Below are positions 8,731 to 16,258 of a stretch of DNA of 64,000 nt, one piece after another. The position numbers were made by a program, and so were the translations under genes. The notes beneath the pieces were generated by a model, which made no database searches, was not told the DNA's origin, and saw only the letters and a list, made by a program, of their open reading frames with translations. The DNA lies in NCBI GenBank assembly GCA_002317385.1, contig DCJH01000067.1, forward strand, positions 34,438 through 98,437, written 5' to 3'. Every line of letters starts with the position of its first letter. Within the stretch, counting starts at the first letter, position 1. This DNA is from Prevotella sp. UBA1705 (lineage in GTDB: Bacteria > Bacteroidota > Bacteroidia > Bacteroidales > Bacteroidaceae).

Positions 8731-9627
8731 TTAATAGATATTGAGTAACACAGCTAACTGGAAAAGTCGATAAGTGCGCATGTCTGCGCACTTGAATCGC
8801 TTGTCAGCAATTAGTTTGATTTTGTTGCCAAGACCTTTTTTGCCATTAATAAACTCATTGAGAAGGAGCTTGTTTTCAGTTGTCATTATATCATAGAAAC
8901 CCTTTCGGAGTTCTTCGGCTCTACGAAATCTGGAGTGCTCCAAATGGGAGAGTCTGTCAAATCTACGTTTCCATTGATGTAGTTCTCCCTGCCCTTGTCC
9001 TATGGTGTTATTCCCATGTTGGCGGTAGAGGATATATGATGTTTTGTCAAACACAATCTTTGCACCGACAGCAAGGGCTATGCAGTAAATCCAAACATCG
9101 TGCATGGGAATATAGTTCGGTTTGTAGCGATTTACTATATCACGAAGGTGCTTGTTAAAAACCATTGTACATCCAGGGATAAATTCATATACCAATGATT
9201 CTCCAAATGTAAGATATGGATTGATGTCAGAACCTGCAATGGGATTTAAATCAGCGTCGGTTAGCTGTGTACGAGTGAAATAAAGTGCAGGGATGTCTTC
9301 GTATTGCTCAAGAGCAGTGACACCAGCTGACAGTTTCTCAGGCTTCCAATAGTCATCTTGGTCTGCAAACGCATAATAATCTGCAGCAGAGGAATCTTGT
9401 AGAAGCTGCATAAAACTGAGTGCTGGTCTCAAGTTCTCGCCTTGGTAATATCGCAATTGATGCTTATACTGATAGCTATTAAGAATCTGCAATGTATTAT
9501 CTTTCGAGCCATCATCACGTACAAGCAAATCAACATCAACATTGGTCTGTGCCAAAATAGAGTCGATTAACTCTGAGATATACTGTTGACCATTATATGA
9601 GGAGAGCAGAACGTTTATTTTGCTCAT
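8731..9627 (-). CDS. Family 2 glycosyltransferase (rhamnosyltransferase-like)
   Basis: A 298-residue GT2 protein. It begins INVLLSSYNGQQYISELIDSI, has LLVRDDGSKDNT near residue 36 and a DxD-type AFADQDDYW motif near residue 92, the pattern common in rhamnosyl- or alpha-1,3-transferases of polysaccharide loci. The later FIPGCTMVFNK and MHDVWIYCIAL segments also fit that group. Its start overlaps the stop of the GT4 gene by 4 bases (ATGA). The specific linkage is unknown. Confidence 0.88.
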   Translation of the reverse strand: MSKINVLLSSYNGQQYISELIDSILAQTNVDVDLLVRDDGSKDNTLQILNSYQYKHQLRYYQGENLRPALSFMQLLQDSSAADYYAFADQDDYWKPEKLSAGVTALEQYEDIPALYFTRTQLTDADLNPIAGSDINPYLTFGESLVYEFIPGCTMVFNKHLRDIVNRYKPNYIPMHDVWIYCIALAVGAKIVFDKTSYILYRQHGNNTIGQGQGELHQWKRRFDRLSHLEHSRFRRAEELRKGFYDIMTTENKLLLNEFINGKKGLGNKIKLIADKRFKCADMRTYRLFQLAVLLNIY

Positions 9628-10775
9628 GATTCCAAATCCTTAAATATTGTACGAGCGATATTCGCAGCCTTGACATCAGTGAATTTATCCAGAATGCGTG
9701 AGCGAGCGGCCTCCTGGTAATTTCTAAGGAGGATAGGATCCGAAAGAATCTTGTCTATGGCTGCAGCATATGACTTTACATCGTCTAATGCTACTTCTTC
9801 GCCTGTAATCCCTTTCAGGTTAACCCAGTTTACTCCTGAGCCTTCAAGGTGGAATGTAACAGGAACGCATCCACAATACATCGCTTCTGCCAATGCTACA
9901 CCAAAAGCTTCTTGTTTTGTGATGGAAGCAAACCCGAAGATATCTGCTGCATGATAATAACAACGTAGGTTGTCATGATCTAATTTCCCTAAGAATTTTA
10001 TTCGCTCATTGCCTTTAGCAAGGTTCATCAATCTTTGAGTTTCAGGACCGCGTCCAGCTATAAGTATACGTACATCACTTCTGATATACTGCTCAGATTT
10101 TATCAGTCGGTCAATGCCCTTATATGGGATATGCCTACCTACGAAAAGAATCAGTTTGCGTTGATTACCATATTCTTCTTTAATCTTTGCTATACGTGCC
10201 TTGTCTTCCACCTTGAGATCAAAGTCTGCTGTTATGATGCCATTTTGCAGTACTTTGGTCTTGTCACGATATTTGTAGATAGGGCTTGACGGATCAATAT
10301 AATTCGGACTGGTGGCCAATATGAGATCTGATGTCTTCAGCGCTTCATTTTCAATTGGCTTTATGATTTTATATAACCATCCCTTGGTAAGTATGTCTGA
10401 GTGCCATAGTAGTACTTTCTTGCATGATTTAGGCAAAGTTCTCAGCGCAATGGGGTAAACATAAGGATTAGGGCAATGTATGATGGTTATGTCAGGATTG
10501 TAATCTTTTATAATCTTCTTCAAAACTTTCCAATATTCCAAGCAGATGTCTTGGCTTGAAATCCTGAATATGGGAGCTATGCGATAGACTATTGTACCAT
10601 TTACATCATCTATACTGGATTTTCCATTTGTGGCATAACATACAACAACATTAGTATAGTCATAGAGATTGTCTACCAAACTCTTGGCGACAGTTTCAAT
10701 GCCCCCTTCATCTGGATAGTAATATTTTGATATGTGAAGAATAGTTTTTCCCATAGATAAACTCTTATTGTTCAA
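9624..10775 (-). CDS. Family 4 glycosyltransferase
   Basis: A 383-residue GT-B fold glycosyltransferase of family GT4. The N-terminal HISKYYYPDEGGIETVAKSL motif holds the Gly-rich acceptor/donor loop; the C-terminal domain has LILFVGRHIPYKGIDRLI near residue 210 and the EX7E-type donor site in KQEAFGVALAEAMYCGCVPV near 290. It adds one sugar of the repeat unit in the cytoplasm. The upstream polymerase ends inside the first codons (stop at 10765). M8 (10754, MGKTILHISK) is a plausible alternative start that fits the family N terminus better. Confidence 0.88.
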   Translation of the reverse strand: MNNKSLSMGKTILHISKYYYPDEGGIETVAKSLVDNLYDYTNVVVCYATNGKSSIDDVNGTIVYRIAPIFRISSQDICLEYWKVLKKIIKDYNPDITIIHCPNPYVYPIALRTLPKSCKKVLLWHSDILTKGWLYKIIKPIENEALKTSDLILATSPNYIDPSSPIYKYRDKTKVLQNGIITADFDLKVEDKARIAKIKEEYGNQRKLILFVGRHIPYKGIDRLIKSEQYIRSDVRILIAGRGPETQRLMNLAKGNERIKFLGKLDHDNLRCYYHAADIFGFASITKQEAFGVALAEAMYCGCVPVTFHLEGSGVNWVNLKGITGEEVALDDVKSYAAAIDKILSDPILLRNYQEAARSRILDKFTDVKAANIARTIFKDLES

Positions 10776-12003
10776 ACGTTGTTTCTTCTTGTTTAGTATG
10801 GCTCCCTGTTTTATTTTTTTGAAGTTGAAATATTATCTTGGGCATACACAGCAAACATACAAATATCATAAACTGCATTGTGAGCACAATATTCTGTATG
10901 AAGTCTTCATTGTAAAATTGTATAATAAGAATCTTAGCAATATATGCATAGATACACCGGCTTGTCATACTTCCTTTTCTAAAGCTATGATAGACCCACG
11001 CAGATAGTGTCCCGTATAAAAACGCGAAGAAGGCTACTCCACGGATACCAAAATCTCTGTAGAATGGTTCGAACACGGTATAAACATTAGTTGGTAGTGG
11101 TACCCATACGAAATCCTGCAAGCGTGAGTTCACTTCATAGTTAAATCCAAATCGATTGAGAAATAGGTATATAGTCTGGAACGTATGTGAACCAAACTGT
11201 AATGATAAATCCTCAGAGATCCGCTCAAATGCCACGGCAGGAGAAAGCAGGTATATGGCGAAGAAATCGATGAACGTCATTCCGTCGCTATCTTCACTGG
11301 AAGTAAGAAGCACATTGATGACAAAGAATAATAGTAATAGGATGAAGAATACGATAGCAATAGATTTCGCGCTAATGGTTTTCTTCTCGTAAAGTACAAA
11401 GATCGTCGCTATAACGAGAAAGAAGATACCACTCTTCTCCATTATGGCAAATTGTCCAATGAGATTAGTCACGACAATTGTAGCAAGTTGCCATTTGGGT
11501 ATTTTGGGGTAGGCCCATAAGCCGACAACGAATATTACTTGATTGACAATGTATGAATATCTGAGGAATCCATAGTCTTGATCTCCGAAGATTGCAAGTA
11601 ATCGCAGGTTATAGAATATATCATTTAAATCGAACTGAGAGACCACCTTAAATATCTGCATAAAGAATAGCGGTGTTGTCACGATAGCAAATACATACAG
11701 CAAGTTATAGAAGTTGATATGTATCTCCTTGAGCTCTATACATTTTTCCTCAGGTTTAATATTCTCAGGAAGGGAGTAATATGTCACTAATCCAGAGAAG
11801 ACAAATATAGGCACCCACACACACAGACAACTGTAGAACTTTGTTCCTAAAGGATACAGAAGGTCTGCTTCAAACTGAAACATAAACAGAATGGCAAACC
11901 ACACCGCGCATGTGATAAACCATGGGGAGAAATAGTCGCCAATCTTGAATATTTTAAAGGAGACTAAAGCACATCCTAAGGTGATGAGTATTATTATGTC
12001 CAT
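10765..12003 (-). CDS. O-antigen/capsule polymerase (Wzy-like)
   Basis: A strongly hydrophobic protein of 412 residues with about ten to twelve membrane segments and a large loop (about 290-350), as in EpsG/Wzy-type polymerases that join repeat units on the outer face of the inner membrane. No sequence motif is universal in this family; the call rests on topology, length and position between flippase, Wzz and glycosyltransferases. I chose the ATG at 12003 (MDIIILITLG): the Wzz-like gene upstream ends TAATG there, giving the tight coupling seen across this operon. An ATG at 12051 would add 16 residues and overlap the upstream gene by 49 bases. Confidence 0.75.
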   Translation of the reverse strand: MDIIILITLGCALVSFKIFKIGDYFSPWFITCAVWFAILFMFQFEADLLYPLGTKFYSCLCVWVPIFVFSGLVTYYSLPENIKPEEKCIELKEIHINFYNLLYVFAIVTTPLFFMQIFKVVSQFDLNDIFYNLRLLAIFGDQDYGFLRYSYIVNQVIFVVGLWAYPKIPKWQLATIVVTNLIGQFAIMEKSGIFFLVIATIFVLYEKKTISAKSIAIVFFILLLLFFVINVLLTSSEDSDGMTFIDFFAIYLLSPAVAFERISEDLSLQFGSHTFQTIYLFLNRFGFNYEVNSRLQDFVWVPLPTNVYTVFEPFYRDFGIRGVAFFAFLYGTLSAWVYHSFRKGSMTSRCIYAYIAKILIIQFYNEDFIQNIVLTMQFMIFVCLLCMPKIIFQLQKNKTGSHTKQEETTFEQ

Positions 12004-12956
12004 TAGTTTCTCGCTGATTCTTTTATTTTTCTTCTGATCAAAATTCCCCAAGTGGTTATAATTCCATTTATGATCATCAATGCGGATAAGTATCCTCCTA
12101 TGTTGGGCGCAGAAGGTTTAAGGGGTACAGATGCACTTTTTACGATACTGAAAGAGCGAATGTTCTGCATCGCCATAGCTTCTGCTCTGGCATATTTCAT
12201 TGCTGCATCTTGAAGTAGCTTGAAAGCGTTATCTCTTTCTTTTTGTAGGCTATCGATTTTGGATTGCCCGGAAGGCTCTGCAACATCCTGATGATTATCT
12301 ACATACAAGCTGTATTTTGTCTGGATGGCTGCGTAGTTCTTTCTGCAGGAAGCGTATTCTCTTCTTTCGTCTGTTAATGCAGTCTTCGCCAGTTTCTTGC
12401 GATACTTAGTCATTCTAAATAGAAGATGGCTTGCCACTGAGTCTGCCATTACTGCTGCCACGTATGGATTCTCATCTGTAACTTGAATAGTGGCCGTAGC
12501 GTAACGTGAAAAGACCTGGTACTTTATTTTGTCGTGTATGGTAGCTATGATTTCTTCTCTTTTTTTGCCCTTCTCTTTCTTTGCAATGTGGGAGTAATAA
12601 TCGGTTTTATTCCCAGGTATTGCAACGTGCGACACTTCTTCCCAAAAGTCATAGGAATCTATGTACTGAGAATAAACCAATATATCGTTCATGTCAACTT
12701 CTGCCTTAGAGAGAGGATTGCTGTTGTTGAGCCATCCTTCCCAAGTCTTGAGTCCTATGAGGATGCCATTCTCTTTTTTTTCATCAGCTATACTGACCTG
12801 TGCGCTATAGCTCGCAGGAATGCTATATAGAATGATTAGCGTAATACACAATGTAATTGCGCTTGTAAGGCAATACACACGCCAATGCTTTCTACATTCT
12901 TCCCCTGCATTCCAGAGAGGCTTGTTAGTTGTATGTGGTTCCAATTTATGGATCAT
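12003..12956 (-). CDS. Second Wzz-like chain-length protein
   Basis: A 317-residue inner-membrane protein with the Wzz architecture: N-terminal transmembrane helix (about 29-50), a periplasmic region with long helices (about 190-260, rich in Lys/Glu/Ala), a Pro-rich motif (SVPLKPSAPN) and a second transmembrane helix (about 285-305). Wzz proteins set polymer chain length together with Wzy. It lacks any kinase domain. This is the second such protein in the operon; it lies directly before the polymerase, whereas the other lies beside the export protein. Whether the two work together or on different polymers is open. Confidence 0.8.
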   Translation of the reverse strand: MIHKLEPHTTNKPLWNAGEECRKHWRVYCLTSAITLCITLIILYSIPASYSAQVSIADEKKENGILIGLKTWEGWLNNSNPLSKAEVDMNDILVYSQYIDSYDFWEEVSHVAIPGNKTDYYSHIAKKEKGKKREEIIATIHDKIKYQVFSRYATATIQVTDENPYVAAVMADSVASHLLFRMTKYRKKLAKTALTDERREYASCRKNYAAIQTKYSLYVDNHQDVAEPSGQSKIDSLQKERDNAFKLLQDAAMKYARAEAMAMQNIRSFSIVKSASVPLKPSAPNIGGYLSALMIINGIITTWGILIRRKIKESARN

Positions 12957-13687
12957 CTTATTTTCAAAGCCTTTAACACTCTCAGTTTTATATATTTAAG
13001 CGCACCTGTAATTATGTGTTCTATTCCAAATCCAATTCGCATGCCAAGCGCTTCTTCCGCAATCCACATTCCTTTTCTTGATATGCCGCCCGTATCATTG
13101 ATACTGATGAGGGTTGGAATTTTATAGAAGAGTTCCTCGGGTACAGAAAGGAAGAACAGCAGGTCTGACACAATGTATGGATGCGTCTGAAGATAGTAGC
13201 CATACTTTTCGTGTAGTGATTTCTTATAGATTGATGCCTGATGGAAGACAATTCCTTTGTGCCTATCCACATGGTTGATAACAGTCTTCCCATTCTGGGT
13301 TATGTCATAATAGTCAGAATACAGGAATGATACGTCTGATGGAAAATCTAAATTGAATACATTGCTAAGAACATGCTCGTGACTAAAGATGTCGCCAGCA
13401 TTGAGCATAATGATCCATTCCTTGCTTGCGAGTCTGACACCTTTATTCATTGCATCGTATATGCCGTTGTCGGGCTCACAGATGGTTACGTCAATAACAT
13501 CCTTATACTGTTCAAGAACTTCTTTTGTGCCATCCGTACTATTCCCGTCAATGACTATAAATTCTTTCAGTTGGTAGTCTTGTGAGGCTACGTTTTTGAT
13601 GGTTTTTATCAAACCATCTTTGTTATTGTATGTGACCGTTATGATGGAAATGCCCTTTTCCATATCCCGTTTATCTATTGTTTCCAT
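12953..13687 (-). CDS. Family 2 glycosyltransferase
   Basis: A 244-residue GT2 protein starting GISIITVTYNNKDGLIKTIKNV with FIVIDGNSTDGTKEVL and a LNAGDIF motif that replaces the usual DxD near residue 96. It resembles the colanic-acid-type WcaE/WcaA group by length and motif order, but the sugar cannot be named. The start at 13687 overlaps the flippase stop by 13 bases; M9 at 13663 is an alternative. The 3' end overlaps the Wzz-like start by 4 bases. Confidence 0.87.
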   Translation of the reverse strand: METIDKRDMEKGISIITVTYNNKDGLIKTIKNVASQDYQLKEFIVIDGNSTDGTKEVLEQYKDVIDVTICEPDNGIYDAMNKGVRLASKEWIIMLNAGDIFSHEHVLSNVFNLDFPSDVSFLYSDYYDITQNGKTVINHVDRHKGIVFHQASIYKKSLHEKYGYYLQTHPYIVSDLLFFLSVPEELFYKIPTLISINDTGGISRKGMWIAEEALGMRIGFGIEHIITGALKYIKLRVLKALKIR

Positions 13688-15015
13688 ATGCCCTTTGCCG
13701 TACCATTTATGATTTTATAGAATTGCAAGACATCAAACGCAATGCAAGGAATGTTCACAGCGCTCATCAGAATTAATACACTCGCAATGTTATGCGTGTT
13801 TTTTACCGCTGTTATCGACAATATGATAAACAGAAACATCGACAAAAGCGAAGTAATCAGTTGAATTTTCAGCGCGCCAATTCCATTAAGGAAAAAGCTA
13901 TAATTCATAATAATGATGTAAGTAACCGTATATAGACCCATTAAGATGGTAATGAGCCAAGGTACTGTGACCATGTGCCCAATCCAAATCTTATAGATAA
14001 AAGGAGAAACGATTACCATAAGCATGATGGCAATGATGGCCAGATACAGAATCTTATTTGTTCTCTTCATAGCAAGTCTTATCCATTCTATATCGCCGCG
14101 TGTATAGGCATCTGTCGTAGCGCTCCAATATGGCGTTGTGATGATGGAGAAGGCAAGCATCATAATACTGAAATATCTATATGCAATCTGATAAGGGGTT
14201 ACCATCGAAGGCATGAAATATTTCGAAATAATGAAATTCACAGACAGCATAATAATTGCCCCACAGATTTGAAGAACAAAGAACTTGATACCGATAGAAA
14301 GCATTTCCTTCACTAAGTCCCAGTGAAAAGAAAAGAATGAGGGGCGCATATCCTTATATTTATAAAAGAAAGTATATGGATAGGCAAGTAGATATACGAT
14401 AAGGGGTGAGCCGGTGTTGACAAGCACAATATCCATGAGGGAATGGCTACCTGTTTTGTAAAGATAGTAAGTTCCCACCAATGTAAGGGTATGACCAGAG
14501 GTGGTCAGCAAGATACTCAACGCAGGTAGCTGCATGCCTTGGTAGAAGTTTCCGATGAATTTGAATATAAACGTTGAGCATACCAGTACTAATGCTACAC
14601 ATATTATCGTATTCAGCCCTGTCACTACATGTTTGGGATCCATGAAAGAGTACACGTCTATGACATGTACAGTCCCTGTTAATGCCGTTACTGTTGGAAT
14701 AATGATAAGTATCAGCATGAAAAATGTAGACGATACAACCTCACGTGCTTTCTTGGTTTCATTATTGGCCATGTACATGGCAAGTTTGTTCCTTAGTCCG
14801 TTGCCAAGGCCAATGTCCATGCTGTCAATCCATATAAGCGCTCCACTGATAGTCAGCCACACTCCATTCTCATATGCTCCAAGACAGTGAAGGGTGAGTG
14901 GTACCAAGAGTATAAATATAGCACCAGACCATCCCTTAAACAGGAAGGAGTATAATACATTCTTTTTTATAAGGGCAGAACGTGGGTCTACTTTGGAGGC
15001 TTTACCTATGTTCAT
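13675..15015 (-). CDS. Polysaccharide flippase (Wzx-like)
   Basis: A 446-residue membrane protein with about twelve to fourteen hydrophobic segments, of the MATE/MOP exporter superfamily (Wzx branch). The N terminus VLYSFLFKGWSGAIFILLVPLTLHCLGAYENGVWLTISG fits the family: first helix, then the conserved substrate-cavity region. It carries undecaprenyl-linked repeat units across the inner membrane before Wzy joins them. Its ATG overlaps the stop of the upstream Wzz (ATGA). Function is secure at family level. Confidence 0.88.
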   Translation of the reverse strand: MNIGKASKVDPRSALIKKNVLYSFLFKGWSGAIFILLVPLTLHCLGAYENGVWLTISGALIWIDSMDIGLGNGLRNKLAMYMANNETKKAREVVSSTFFMLILIIIPTVTALTGTVHVIDVYSFMDPKHVVTGLNTIICVALVLVCSTFIFKFIGNFYQGMQLPALSILLTTSGHTLTLVGTYYLYKTGSHSLMDIVLVNTGSPLIVYLLAYPYTFFYKYKDMRPSFFSFHWDLVKEMLSIGIKFFVLQICGAIIMLSVNFIISKYFMPSMVTPYQIAYRYFSIMMLAFSIITTPYWSATTDAYTRGDIEWIRLAMKRTNKILYLAIIAIMLMVIVSPFIYKIWIGHMVTVPWLITILMGLYTVTYIIIMNYSFFLNGIGALKIQLITSLLSMFLFIILSITAVKNTHNIASVLILMSAVNIPCIAFDVLQFYKIINGTAKGIWKQ

Positions 15016-16220
15016 GCAGTGACTTCAACTAATTTGAAAATTCTCTTACGGTTAGTAATAGCAAGATACAATACTGTGCCAATCGTCGCAAACAACATAA
15101 ATGCAAAGACAATGACGATCTTGGGAGTGTTACTATGCTTGATAGGAACTGTCGCTTGTACTATCTCTGTGAATACAGGCGTCTTTTCCTGAAGCTTTGC
15201 AAGAGACAGTTGGAGTTGTTGAACACATTGTGTGTATATGTTGTATTGCAGCTGCATTTCATTTTCAAGGTCTTCTTGCTGTGACTGATATGTCTGAAGC
15301 ACGGTCTCTTGGTGGGCATCTGCATATGAAGCATATTTTCTACGTGCTTCGTCGTAACGTCGTTTTGCCTCATCATAGAGCTGCCTTACGTAGGCTACAT
15401 TATTGCGGGCTTTTCTCGTTCGGTATTCTTTGATGAAATTCTGGAGGCGTACTTTCACAGAATCTGTCATGGTTTTTGCGACGACAGGGTCTTGGTCTTT
15501 TACCTGAATAGTGATGACACTTGTCTTTTTGTCAACGCTACACGTGATATTGCCACTAATACCATTCGCTATGTCTGCCTCTTTCTTTGTTAGTCGAAAC
15601 GTATCAACTTTATTGGTTTGTCTGGCACCTCCCCCTGTTGGATCCTCGGTGTTCAGCTTGCTCAAGAGTTTCTCCTTCCATTGATTCCAGAAGGCGGCTT
15701 TTTGATGCTTGCTCAGATAGTCATAATAGGTGGTTGTCAGAGAGTTGTCTTTTGTGGTTACTTTCACGCCAAACAAGCTTACAATGAACTTGTTAGAACT
15801 GACAACGTCTGGATATATCTCAGGGTAGATGGCATCTTCGCCGTCGCCAAACTTCATGTCTACGCCCACCATCGAGGCCAGTGAAGAGATGTTTGAAGAT
15901 AGTCCACTATTAGAGGCTTCTGGAGCTAAGGATAGCTCCGAAGTATAGACTTTAGGAATCTGAAATGAACAGAACGCTCCCAGCAGTCCGAAAACTAATG
16001 CAATGGTCAGTATCAACCATTTTCGCTTGGCCAGTACTTGGATAAATGCAAAGGCATCGAAAGCTATCCTGTAGAAACTATTGGAAGAGGCGCCTTCCTG
16101 AGCATTAGCCTTTACAGGATCTGCGCTCTCTTCCTCCTTTTTCTTTTCATTCAGCATGGGAGCTTTGTCCATATCTTTTTCTTGTATGTTCACAGTCTTA
16201 TTCATGATTGATATCCTCAA
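15012..16220 (-). CDS. Wzz-family chain-length determinant protein
   Basis: A 402-residue Wzz protein: hydrophilic N-terminal tail (1-65, acidic and Lys-rich), first transmembrane helix (about 68-88, KWLILTIALVFGLLGAFCSF), a large periplasmic part with long helices (about 255-345), the TVPIKHSNTPK motif and a second transmembrane helix (about 372-392). No Walker motifs, so it is not a Wzc-type tyrosine kinase, and no such kinase is present elsewhere in the operon. It follows the export protein by 38 bases. M6 (16205) is an alternative start. Likely controls chain length and links the inner membrane to the export channel. Confidence 0.88.
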   Translation of the reverse strand: MRISIMNKTVNIQEKDMDKAPMLNEKKKEEESADPVKANAQEGASSNSFYRIAFDAFAFIQVLAKRKWLILTIALVFGLLGAFCSFQIPKVYTSELSLAPEASNSGLSSNISSLASMVGVDMKFGDGEDAIYPEIYPDVVSSNKFIVSLFGVKVTTKDNSLTTTYYDYLSKHQKAAFWNQWKEKLLSKLNTEDPTGGGARQTNKVDTFRLTKKEADIANGISGNITCSVDKKTSVITIQVKDQDPVVAKTMTDSVKVRLQNFIKEYRTRKARNNVAYVRQLYDEAKRRYDEARRKYASYADAHQETVLQTYQSQQEDLENEMQLQYNIYTQCVQQLQLSLAKLQEKTPVFTEIVQATVPIKHSNTPKIVIVFAFMLFATIGTVLYLAITNRKRIFKLVEVTA

Positions 16221-16258
16221 ACAGCTATACTTCTGAAGAATATTTCACAACTTCACAA

